A stretch of 64,000 nt of DNA from Lethocerus indicus (lineage: Eukaryota; Arthropoda; Insecta; Hemiptera; Belostomatidae): contig JACDQD010000006.1 in the NCBI GenBank assembly GCA_019843655.1, positions 3,712,034-3,776,033 on the forward strand, written 5' to 3'. Positions 51,948 to 63,218 of the stretch are shown piece after piece (within the stretch, counting starts at the first letter, position 1; each line of letters starts with the position of its first letter). The position numbers were made by a program, and so were the translations under genes. The notes under the pieces are model-generated. The model saw only the letters and a list, made by a program, of their open reading frames with translations, searched no databases and had not been told where the DNA came from.

Positions 51948-54900
51948 CTGAAACGGGGCAAAAACCATCAGTCACATACGTGGGATGGCCGGAAATTAAC
52001 CGCGAAGAAAAGTTCTGGAACAAATATTACGCCGCCCCGCTCTCGTTTTCAACCCTCTCCGGCAGTCCTTTGACCAAAATTCACCAAAATCTACTATATA
52101 AAATTATGTTCGTCGTTTGGAATCCTAGGAAATAATGCAATAAATATTTCTCACAAGAGGAACTTCAGCATTGTGTAAAAAGTAATAATAAAAGGGAGTA
52201 TAGGTTTGCGATTGTTCAGGGTTCGTCACGATAAGAAATACAGGTAATTTTAATTACTAATCATATAGAGGTATGTTACATTGATATTGTAATTATTTAC
52301 TCTATTATAACATTTCAATCTCTACAACAATCTTGGACAATATCGCATTTTTCATTATACTAATGTAACCTATTCGTCTTACTCGTATAGTGATGTATAT
52401 TTTATGACGATACGATTCTTTGGTGTTGGTTGAATGTCGCTTCACACGAACGGGAATGCATCGAGGAAAGATGCATTTTAATTTATACGTGAACGACGAT
52501 AACAAAATTCCCTTTTATAAATGGCCGAGTTCGTTTCCAGTTGAACGGAGTTCAATTCCGCCCGGCAGGGGCCCGTACTAAAGTTGAAGCCTTCTCTGAA
52601 CTCTCTCCGCTCCCGTTTGGAGGATTTCACGCTTTTCAAGTTCGATAATCTTCCACGACTCCCCAGAACTCTTTCCGGACCCGAACTTCGGATATATTTC
52701 TGAGTTTTCCGGGTCTCCAGGCCGCCCAAGGGGCAGGGGAATATCTATCCGTGATCTTGATTATATCACTATTATTGCATGCGAGAGAAATTTAAAATTA
52801 CATCTGACCTCGATAATATTTTTCGCAACGTTAATAACTATATAGTATTTATAATATTTAAATGTCATTATATTTATTGTTCAAATTTATGGTTGGGAAG
52901 TACTAATTGTTCTTTCTTCATTACGCGAGCATGAAATTAATGAACAAACCTATTTCGTATCGGGCCCTTTTTCATTTCTCTCGTTGCAAAGCGGCGAGAG
53001 GAAGTTTTAAGTGGTAACGCTGTTCACAGTTTCGTAGAGTTCCCCCAAAACTATGCCTTTCGCGGCTGTTGAAACAGTAATTAAGTTGCCCGAGAAGGGA
53101 ATGGAATTATTATCGTTAACAGAGCTATGTTGCTGTTCGCTGTTCGTGCGGTGCAGGAAAAGTTGACACTGGAATTAGGAGTACATGTACAATTAGGAGT
53201 AAAATTTTATTATATATGTAAAATTCATATCAAACACCAGAACCATACTTATTCGGTTAACTAATTCAGTGCCCCATGTGGTGCCGAATATTTCAGTTAA
53301 CACCGTCGTGTGTTGTATTGCATTGTACTGCTGTTGAAACTCTTGACGCATTTCTAAAGGCCTCGCGTGATATCGTGAATTTGTTTCGCGGAAGGTTTAT
53401 TTATAGCCTTCTATCTTGTCCTTCGGGTTTTAATCCAATATACGGTCGGGACCTCTTAAAGCTGGTGTGCTGTCATCTCGTTTCCTCGGTCCGAACGGGT
53501 TGTGTGTGTGTGCTTTGTGCGAGTCCCAATTAACCTAGTTCGATGGTCGAGCCAGCACGCCTCATCTGCGACCGATACCAGGGCCACAAACACTGCCCAC
53601 ACCGGGCAGTTTCCCCAGTAACTACTTTCGTGCTGTTTACAGCTAGGACGTTTTCTTTCCGCCCTAACTACGATGGAGGTCGCAGGTACTTCGGGAATAT
53701 TCCCACTGACAGAACACTATTAATATTTAATATAATACAGAAAAGACTGTATGGCCCAAAAAAGAGACAACTAAATTCTTAAAATCGAGAGAAAATGAGC
53801 GTTATTTTATCATTTCGAATTCCATTAATTGATTTTTAGACATGAGTTATATTCTGAATTATTCCCCATACGCTGCCTTCTAAATTAGACGTACACTACA
53901 AAACTGTTACATAAATTGTAGTTTATCTTATATAAGTAGCAACTGCTAAGACCGTTTTGAATATATGATATTTTTTAATTGATCGAATTCCCTCTCCGTC
54001 TCGATTCACTCTAATTAATTGCCGAATTAATTGGCAGCGGTGCTATGCGTCTTAGGGAGAGGTTTGAAATGCGAGCGGTGTTGAATTGATCGGGGCCCAT
54101 TGCCCGAGATTGGCTGCCCATTGTCCCCTCTCCTCTTTTGTTTATTACCCACTAGAGGCAACCGTTCGTTTCGGCATTAAAGGACCGGGCGTCTCACAGG
54201 GCCGACCGATCGAACCATTGTCTGAAAATTAGCACAATGAATACCCCCCGGCCCTCCAAAAGATATGAACGGCGGTTAAATTGTGTTAAAAAGAAAACTT
54301 TTAGAAGAAATATTTTACAAACTCACCGCGAATGAATTAAAAACATATTAGTGCACTCAGGTAAAACTGAATCATTTAAATCCTATTATTGAATTGGTAA
54401 TTTTACAAATCAGGGTCCAAACTACATACATGATGGTAAACTAGAGCATCAAATGGATTGTTTGAAGAAATATGCTGTTTTATCTGGTTTCGTATAGAGT
54501 GAAATGTCATAAATTAGTGGAAAGATATTGTCAATCATTAACTAAATAATTATTAATTCTCTGAAAAATTAACGACATAATTGCATTATTTATATTCCTA
54601 ACAGTTATCATAAAATATTGTACATTACATTCAATTTATGAAAATTTATTATTTATGTATATGTATTATACCTCCTGTTGTTCCATAATTGGAAGCTTAG
54701 CTATATTTTCTCTTTATTAATTTTACAGTCCTCATTTATAGATATCTACGGGCTTTAAATTCGAATAAATGTAAAATAATCTTTGTTTTAACAGAATTAT
54801 TCGTATGAAATTGTGTTTTCTTGTATATTCGGCCGGCTTGTAAGGGTTCGCTCCGAAGGAGTACTAGAAGGAGAATTTAGACTTTAACTTAGCCCCGGTT

Positions 54901-54959
54901 GAGACCACTCTTGCGGCCAAGTCCGACCCATTATTCGGCCCGAGTGGAATCATAATTCG

Positions 54960-55320
54960 CGGGTTTATCGGCCCGCCGGGGCCCGGTACGGGATTTGAAC
55001 CGGCGACCTTCCCGCCCCCCTAATGGGGTATCCCGCCTCCCCCCGGCGGTGATTTTGTCCCTCCCTCCACTCCCCCCCCCCCTTTTGAAACTGTACAGAC
55101 TATTTGAACCTTCCGAGATGAACAAAGTCCGACCGCGTCCAGAGTCGGGAGCTCCCGGCAGCCTCCTGCTGCTCCCGCTTTTCGGTTTATTCGCCCCGGG
55201 CTTTTCGGGCGGCGATCGATCGGGCCCGACTCGCCATTTCCGCGTTGACGAACTTCACAACCCCTCACCCCCCCCCCCACCCTCAACAACCCTCCCCCAC
55301 ACCCTTAATCCCGTCTGCAC
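54960..55320. repeat. GC-rich, pyrimidine-rich block with two 11-C runs
   Basis: This block in intron 2 is rich in C and CT tracts and includes C runs at 55072-55082 and 55268-55278. It begins with a tRNA T-arm-like motif (GGATTTGAACC, 54991-55001), the reverse complement of a B-box. An open frame of 142 codons passes through it, but its Pro/Leu/Arg-rich translation reflects base composition. Confidence 0.6.
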
Positions 55321-56020
55321 ACTTCGTCAACGGTTCTGCCATCAATTATTCCCGCTCTCTCCAATGTTCGAAACCGACGGATGTCTAAATTCGAAATCGG
55401 GACGCAAACAGGCTGCGTATTAATAGCCTGTAAGACACGATGCGACCTGTCAGCAGAAGTGTCAGTTTATTATCAGGTGTTCAACTTATTTGAGATCAGC
55501 TTATATAACCAATTCAAATTGGCAGTTGCATAAAAATCAGTGTTCGACATTGAAAATTTAAATTGAATAAGGCCGGATCTCAAAGTTGACTCAGTTTTCT
55601 TTAAAATATGAAATTCCGTTGGTAAAACCTAATAGTAGTAAAAAGTGATGCAGGAAATATTGCATTAGTAAGGTCTAGACTAGAATTAAAATATAACTAC
55701 TTTATATTAATTTAGGAATTATTAGTAACACAATATTAACGTTACTTAATTATTCCTGTTTTTTTTTGTTTCAGGTAAGCTGCATTTTTATAGAATGAGA
55801 GATTTTTACAGTGTGTGAGTATTGCTTTTTACATTTTAAAATCGATAATCTGTCCCATATCTATTGGTTTAGACGGTGTAATCCATTTATATAAAATAAG
55901 AATTTGCGGCTACCGACCATCCGGTATATGGGGTAGAGAACCCCAACTTGATCCAACTCTTGAGTGGGGACCCTAATTATGGGACCCGTAAGAGTTCCGA
56001 AACGTCGGAAGCAGACCACA

Positions 56021-56108
56021 CCCAGGGGACTTCCAGTGGGGTAAGGCAATAAACCTTTCTATCGGAAAGTCGCTCAAGTGTTAGGGGTTCAACACCTGGT
56101 GCCCTGGG
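56021..56108 (+). mobile_element. tRNA-like fold, possible SINE head or tRNA pseudogene
   Basis: CCCAGGG at 56021-56027 pairs perfectly with CCCTGGG at 56102-56108, like an acceptor stem. Between them lie TTCCAGTGGGGTAAGG, similar to an A box and D-arm, and GGGGTTCAACACC, which contains a B-box-like GGTTCAACACC. The 88-nt length recalls class II tRNAs with a long variable arm. I could not assign a clean anticodon arm, so a functional tRNA is unlikely. Confidence 0.45.
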
Positions 56109-58599
56109 TTCTGCCCATAATATTGCGCGGTCTTACCGGTCGTTAGATGTCAATAATTCCGCAGTTTATAGCACGGGACATTTTTGAAGCCCCTCCTTTT
56201 TAATTTAATATAACAATTGTTATTATTGTTGACCAACGTACATTATTCCAGATCCGAAAACGCTCTGGATTAAGAAATCTTACTGTATTACAAGGGAATA
56301 ATATTGATTAAAGCTTCGCGGAAATGGAATATAGCTGAATATAATTGAAATTACTACGGATCTGTCATTTTAATATGGGACCAGCGAATATGTAGATATG
56401 TATGGATGGTAACTTTGGGGGTGGCGTGTATGTCGCGGACACACTGTGTTATCGAAGCTACTTTAACGCCGGGACGAACCCCCCCCTCGCCCTTCTACAT
56501 GGATTGTGTAATGCATAGGGGCGAGCTTTCACGCTTATATAACATGCCCTCCCTCTGTTGGGGCGGCCCGAAATTGTTTAATTTTTTACGCCCCAAATGC
56601 GCCCTTTTCGGTACAATTCCGTGGAATTAATTCACCGGGTATTTTTCACCGGAAAATACTCGCCGCAGTGTCTGGCCAATCTATTGGCGGAATATTATTG
56701 CAGATGTCGTGTTTGTTAAGTACAGAGATATTTTTAAATAAAATCCACCGTACGCACCTACAAATAAATATAACTACAATCGAGAGTAGAAGTATCGGGT
56801 ATATCACACGAATTCTACAAATACAATTTAATCTGATGGGGTTAAACAGTTTTGCTTATTTGGAGACCGGCCAATTACACACGTTGCGCGTTTTTCCGTT
56901 TATTTATCAATGTTTGGATGTATTTAAATGGACGCCGGCAGACGTAGCGCTTGGGGCGATATGGGGGATGTTTAATAGGTTTAGTCGGTTGTTCGGAGCC
57001 ATGTTGAAACAATTGGGACGATGTTGAATGGATGAGGAGGAGGTGACTATTGGCAATATCGACAACGCTGTTTGTCCTCTCGAGTTGGTCGGTCGCCCGC
57101 TCGCTTCCTTCCCCTGATAACGGACCTGTCCCTCCCCTGTCTACAGATCCGTTCACCTTTTGTCGAAACCGTTCACTCTCTCCGCGCTTTGGCACTGCAC
57201 GGTTACTGGTTACAACACTGTAAAACTGAATTTGGTCGTTCCGTTTATTAATTCCCCAGAAATGTTTAGCCCCTGGATTTTCTTTCCGATTTAGTTCGCC
57301 TGTGGCAGAAGATAAAAGTATTGCCAGGAAACATTAAAATTCCTTGCTCCTCAATGAATTGAAAGGCACGGAGTTGTATTTTCTACCGAGAACTACATAA
57401 AAAAACATATTTTTGGTTTTTATAAAAAATAAATTATTAATAAAATGAGTTCATCGATATCAGTTCCTGAGTTTACATTTACGTATCATTTAGTACTCCA
57501 GAAAATATTCTCTTTGCCTCGAAATTCAGGTCATTTTTTTAAATCCACCAGTATATTTTTTGGGGCGGAGTGTAATTCTTCGAAATATTTCTATTGTAAA
57601 GAAAAATATTAAAGTGTCGACAGCAGGGATTTAAAATTTTACTTCCACAGTTAAATTTAAAATAGAATAAAAATGGAACAGAGATTGATGACAGGAGGGG
57701 GTGACCTATTTCCTACGACTGAGAACGTAAACAAGTTATATCCGTTGAAAAATCGAGATCCGTTTAGTTGATTGCGAGGGATTCCGAGATCTCCGGTAGT
57801 GGACAGAATTTTCATTCATCGTGTCAAGCTCAGAGCACTCTACAGGAATGAGACCATCAAAATAGATTACAGATTAATAATGTACAGGTGGGTCTACAAA
57901 TTGTACATCCTCGCTTCCGGAATTGAGCGCTGAGGGCGGTATTTATTTTTCATTATTCTATATCGGTTTGCCCGTTGATTGGGCGGAATTGAACTGGACG
58001 GCTGTAGAATTGGAGGGTCGGCGGAGAAAGTTGATTAGCATGGTATTGTGCCCTCCGGTGAGAGGGCACAGAAATTCAATTGATTTGGTTAGTCTTGGAT
58101 TCCCCTCTGCCGCCTCCTCCCCGCCTCCCCATTCTGTCATCATCATCAAATTAGGGTCATTACTCTAAGCTTCACTCCCAGCGGTGGCGGGACTCAGGGG
58201 GTTAACTGTGTATTTTTATTTTCGCCATTTAATAAATTTAGAATGAACTGGGAAAATTTACGCTGAAAGATTTGGGAGAATCCTAACGTAATTTATATTA
58301 AGCGATAATTATTTCTGAGGCAACGATAAATGCATTTGCAGGAAAAGTCTCTGACCTAAGAAAACTTTTCGAAAAGAAAACTATAATACAGCTGTCTTGT
58401 AATTATTAAAATATTAATTATTAGTGATTATTAATTATATATAATTATAAATTATATATCATTTAGATGTTAAAGTTTATCATGAAATTCTTGATAGGGA
58501 GACAGTGCATAAAGTGTTCAAACACTTGATTGATAATGACTGGAATGGGCGGGAAGGTTGGAGGAACAACATTTGGATAGTATTTCCAACTATTGAGCG

Positions 58600-58665
58600 T
58601 GCATCCGGGCGTAGCCCAGTTAGCGGTAGGGGTAAAGTTGCATTGACCCTAACTGCACTTGCCGC
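58600..58665 (+). repeat. Weak tRNA-like A-box segment
   Basis: GGGCGTAGCCCAGTTAGCGG followed by TAGGGGTAAAG resembles a tRNA D-arm and A box. No B box is visible at the expected distance. It may be a decayed SINE head. Confidence 0.3.
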
Positions 58666-59599
58666 ACTATCGTAATTGAATATCTCGCTTTCGGGGCGCT
58701 ACAATGCGCTGATCGGTAAAGGCGGTTCAGCGGTAATGCTGTACATCGGTCACATTGGTCAGTATAACAACCATTGTGTCAGATTCCACATTGTTAATCA
58801 AATCTGTCCCGTTTACATGCTGAAGTACGGTCTTCCAGTCGTCAAGGTCATCTGTCTGTGTTATTAACCGTTCCATAGCATCCTAATGGTTTATGTATTC
58901 CTAAACCTGACTACATATTTAACATTTGAGAAACTGCGAACCCCGAGTGGTTTTTACTATTTCTTCTCAGAATGGGAAGATTTGAAATCGATGAGCCGTT
59001 AGCCTTGGTCGGTGCTTCATAAACCTTGAGCATCTGTCGAACATCCGAATTTGCGATTTGTCTGTAATACTTATATGTTGCGGATTTTAGATCCTTAAAA
59101 GGTATTACACAATAAACTTAAATTCTGTTTTGTAGTATTGAATATTTTCAAATAGTTCAGATATTTTTTTGAAAAATTATTCATTTTTACGAGATTCAGC
59201 GTATAACAAACTAAGCTCTCGGGTCAGGATGCTGAAACGTGAAATAGTACTTGTACACGAATTGGGTATGTGCAATAATACTCGTTCTTAACAGTGAAAA
59301 ATACAATATGTTACGGTTATTAGTATCGGGACACGCCCTTCATTCCACTGAAAACGATCGTGTTCCTCCACCGTTTTCAGTCACCAATTGATATCGGTAG
59401 ATATTACGCCAGGTATCAATTCTAATATTTTGTTCTAAAATTCTAAAATGTTGTCTAAAATTCTGACAAAAAACTCCTATACTGCATTCCCGCTGCATCT
59501 TAGAAACCGAATAGTCGAATAGGTGTTTTTGTTTTATCTAATGCGCGGAAATTCATACCTGAATATAATGCGAATAATTTTCAATCTTTTACCTCTATT

Positions 59600-59695
59600 G
59601 CCACTCACTGATTTCGTTTTATGCTAGACCGGTGTCGGGTTCTCGCCATCCTCATTAATCTTCACTAGATTATGGATGGATATACCCTACTAATT
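59600..59695 (-). repeat. Degenerate third relative of the hammerhead-bearing arm
   Basis: On the plus strand, CACTCACTGATTTCGTTTT, TGCTAGACCGGTGTCGG and TCTCGCCATC recapitulate the left arm at 40995-41040, and GGATGG with ATACCC further on matches the next part. The minus-strand core has decayed: GACA instead of GAAA, and AUGAGGA instead of CUGAAGA. It shows that the arm sequence occurs alone, outside the paired element. Confidence 0.6.
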
Positions 59696-60106
59696 TATAA
59701 AATAATAATTCAAACTGAGCGAATAAATTCCATTTACAATGTAAAAATAAATTCTTTTGTTCTGGATTGATCCACGAGATTCCGTCTTGGCCCTCTTGAT
59801 AGTTTTAACCGGAATTCCGTATTTTATCGTACAGGATTGACTCTTGGGTAGAATTTAATTTCAGTTCAACTACTCAGATTCAACTTTCACGTCGTCAAAT
59901 TCAAAATTACAATTGATTAAAAGAATTTCTGCCCTGCCACATTGAATCCAACCCCCTGGGTCAATACGTGGGCACCATCTAAGAGGTACGCCAGGGATAT
60001 GATTACCAGCTGTCGCGGCGCTGATACCACGCCCGCATTACACTCCGGCCCTCACGCCTAGTATCGCGAACGCCGTACTGACAGGTTATTTCTTGAGTGC
60101 ACCCAA

Positions 60107-60126
60107 TCTGCATAACGTTATGCAGA
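60107..60126. repeat. Perfect 20-bp palindrome
   Basis: TCTGCATAAC is followed directly by its reverse complement GTTATGCAGA, with no spacer. It could be a dimeric protein-binding site or extrude as a small cruciform; no function is assigned. Confidence 0.9.
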
Positions 60127-63082
60127 TACTCTTGATATGTTCCATCAGAATATTACAGCCATAAGATAAATACATACGTGCAAGATATCATCTGTATATA
60201 AGGGTGCTGCTGGTATCAAAATAGATGTAGTTCAAGTAATTCCATCTTCGCAGGTATAACTTTACACTATTTGCAAATATAATATTATTTTCCAAATATA
60301 TATAACTATTTGTAGTTTAGATTGAAAATTTTATTTTATTTTCAAATCACATTTGACATCAGCGCTAATGCCAAAATCTTAATATTGAAAGTTACTAAAT
60401 AGTTTTTCCCTATGGGAAATACATTAACTGAAAATGTAAAGTGAATTGCACGATAAGGCAATATAACTCCATTCATTTCTTCGATAGCCGTTTTCTCCCC
60501 TCTTGTCCCGATTTCAAATCCCCGTTTGTAAAATGCCTGGAGTGGTTTGAGAATTAAGCGAATAAATTGCCTCTCCCCATTGGCAACTTCATTTCCGCTC
60601 AAGTTACGTTTCGAAACGGTTCGACGTCTAATTTTGGTTTTGTATTCCTTATAAATTGGGACTCTGATTGAACGTCAGTTGTACATTTGTTTATGTAATT
60701 GACTGAAGGTTGTATTTTTTCTCTTGTATAAATACTTTCTTCGCATTACGGTTTAACGACATTTTTTCTGTCCGATAATGAATGTCATACATAATCACAT
60801 AATTACATAATCACTGGAAGCAATCGACAACACTAGAAACGCAAAGACGTCTGTTCTTTAATCAGATTTTCAGGTTTCTTTTCTTTTTCTTTTATCAGAT
60901 TAATACTATTTTTCCCACGCGTTCAATATGTTCCCAAACAATATTCAAATTATAATAGTGTCCCTCTTCTCCGTTATCAAATAGTTAATTTGAAAACGAA
61001 GCACTCTCAAACTAACTTTGAGCCCTCAATAAGTATTGTGAAACACCATACTGGTTAATATCACTCGAGTTAAAAAAATAAGAACTTGTAATTTAAAATT
61101 GGCATATTTGTCAAGAACAGGGATAAACGTACAGGTAATTAAAATTGTTATATTGCAAATTATTTCTGCCGTATTTAGAATAATTACCAGCAATTTATAT
61201 GGCATCATCTTATATGACATGTATAAGCATCTAATTAGTAATAACCAAGCTGCAATATATTTCATTATTTTTCATCTGGATTTAAACTTTATTTAGGTGG
61301 TTATTAGCGTCTGATTTTACGGCGTCTTAAAGTGTTATTACTCAGTTTTCTATTTAAAATAAGCTCCCGGTCCTATATTTTCATTAACCCTTTAAAATTA
61401 CCTCTAAGAAGTATTAGTGTCACTGACTGGAGGTAATTGTTTACTTTCCCGTTTTAATGGCGCCACTTCCCCAACCCCCCGGCTTGAATGTCGTGTAAAA
61501 GCTTCGATGGACTTAATTAAACAATTTTGAAGTCAAGACTTTTGAGTGTTATTAATAGATTCAATTAGCCTACGATAGTGTTTATGTATTCGGTTTTATG
61601 GCCAGCCCAATAATTAACTGGATATTGTAACTTTCTTCTGCTTTTCAGTTGTTAAAGCTTTACAGCGCACTTGCGGTACTTGCATTTTTGTATACTCAGT
61701 GGTGCATATCTCAAACGTTATAACAGGAATGGCAGTTATGGCGGTCCACCACCGAAGTTTCTCCAGTGTTGGATAGAATTATTGATATATTATTGCTTTT
61801 ATTTAGAAAAGTTTGTTTCTTTGTAACATAGTGAAATAGCTTGAACTAGAGGTCCCTATGTCCTTAAGTATGCCAAGTTGGTAGTGGGAACTCATTAGGG
61901 CGGTTCAACATGTGAAGCCACGTGGCCAATCTGCGTTATGCATTTCTATTAAAAGAACCCTTGTTTTGTTTCCGCGCCTCTACTTTGCGCACATCGTTAC
62001 ATTCTCCGTGTGAAAGTAAATAAGGGAATATTTTCTATCTGCGGATATGAATAAAAAAAAGTAAATCGAATAGAAAATTATACCTCTGTACGGACGCAAA
62101 TAAAATTACTTTTTTTAATTTTATGATCATTTGATTTTATTGATGTTATTGATAATATTAAAAAATATTTTTTTAAACATCATTTAATACTTCTGAATAT
62201 TTCACAATGGATTAGATGTATTTCCAGTCACGCAACTATCGGTTGGTAACTGTTATGATGTATCAATTCCACGACCCTATCAGAACATCAATACTTGATA
62301 TGATCCCATTATTATTCACTGGCATTAGCGTGAATTATTTTTTAATCTAATACCGCCTTTATTGTAAGATACATATAACAAGAAATGAAGGTGAGTTTTT
62401 CTCGAGTACTTGTAATATTAGCTTTCCAGGAATAACTTCGTCCGTGTTGCTTCTTCAAAAAAATTTAATTGGTTGTTATGATGGGAATCGTTAAAAAGAA
62501 AGAGCATTCCCACTTGGCGGAGCATTAGTGCATTGAAAGGGTCCGGTGCGAGGGGCGCGTGTCGTTTTCTAAAATTGCATTGTCCCATTAAAAGGTAGGG
62601 GCGGTATCAGCGGGATCAGGAGAAACTCGGGAACACGGAGATAATAATGCCAACGCCCAACCCCATTATCAGTCCATTTCTCTTGATTATTTTCCGAAGC
62701 CTCGCGGGATGCTGGTTCTCGATGAGTATTTATAGCCCCTTGCGTTTGGCCAGTTTTCTGCAACTTTTGGAAAAACAAAAAATATCCGAAAAATATTTCG
62801 CTGTAGGTTTAATGATGCTTCGAGAATTACTTCGATTAGTAGTAATTTTGAATTTCTCTGATAGATTCGAACATATTTTGTCTTTGATTCGATCAATATT
62901 AATAGAAAATATTCGACTGCGCTATACATATTGAATCCATTTGTATAAACTTAAACTGAAATTATTTTCCAGAATACAAAATAGATTTCTTTATTACGTC
63001 AACAGTAGGACTTTATGATTTAGTTCAACCGCTATCTATGGTTTCGACTAACGTTATATAAAAACTTAAATTTGTTAATTAC

Positions 63083-63218
63083 CTTTTTATTTTGTAAATA
63101 GTCTGGATCAGCGAGTATGACTCCTTGTATGCGGTCTATCCTTTTGTTTGAGATGACCACGTCTCTGCTCCCCAAGTACAGTGTCAGCTTATTGTTCGGC
63201 GACGATTTTTTGAAAACC
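63083..63218 (-). CDS. Arrestin exon, N-domain start (residues 1-45)
   Basis: The exon begins after a pyrimidine-rich acceptor (GTTTTTCAG). Its first base completes a codon from the missing upstream exon (phase 2). It ends in AAG followed by donor GTAATT (phase 0). It reads VFKKSSPNNK at its start and LADPDYLQNKK at its end, the first beta strands of the arrestin N-domain. The paired lysines at residues 3-4 match the phosphate-sensing lysines of strand I in vertebrate arrestins. Asp19, in the motif GSRD, is at the position of the polar-core aspartate (Asp30 of bovine visual arrestin). The next residues, VVISNK, differ from the usual insect pattern (Y/F-V/I-D-H/S-V). An open frame continues a few codons upstream to an in-frame Met, but that stretch is intronic: it contains the acceptor and lacks the conserved N-terminus. 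Functions are inferred from the family. Confidence 0.92.

Larger units (their letters stand above)
51948..63082 (-). other. Intron 2 of the arrestin gene (11.1 kb)
   Basis: Donor GTAATT is at the 63082 end and acceptor TTTCAG at the 51948 end. The intron contains two tRNA-like SINE-head candidates (56021-56108 and near 58600-58665), a pyrimidine-rich GC block with two 11-C runs (about 54960-55320), a degenerate relative of the hammerhead element (about 59600-59695) and a 20-bp palindrome (60107-60126). Open frames here are short (142 codons at most) and show no recognisable family. I see no nested coding gene. Confidence 0.85.
4608..63218 (-). other. Arrestin gene span (5' partial): five coding exons, four complete introns
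   Basis: Five separated minus-strand segments translate to consecutive parts of one arrestin-family protein, and each is bounded by an AG acceptor and, except for the last, a GT donor. Intron phases from 5' to 3' are 2, 0, 0, 1 and 0, and the reading frame is unbroken across all joins, giving 402 residues plus stop. Arrestins bind activated, phosphorylated G-protein-coupled receptors in the cytosol, stopping G-protein coupling and, for non-visual members, linking receptors to endocytosis. The part with the initiator Met is missing; in related insect arrestins it is a very short stretch before the conserved VFKK motif, so it should lie beyond 64000. The sequence does not clearly match the visual (Arr1/Arr2) or Kurtz/beta-arrestin types as I remember them, so the class is left open. 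Residue numbers in the exon entries count from the first Val of the exon at 63 kb. Confidence 0.93.

Noticed and set aside
54991..55060. tRNA-like motif GGATTTGAACC (minus-strand B box)
   Set aside because: The T-arm is nearly paired, but no A box or acceptor stem is present upstream on the minus strand, so no tRNA or SINE was called.
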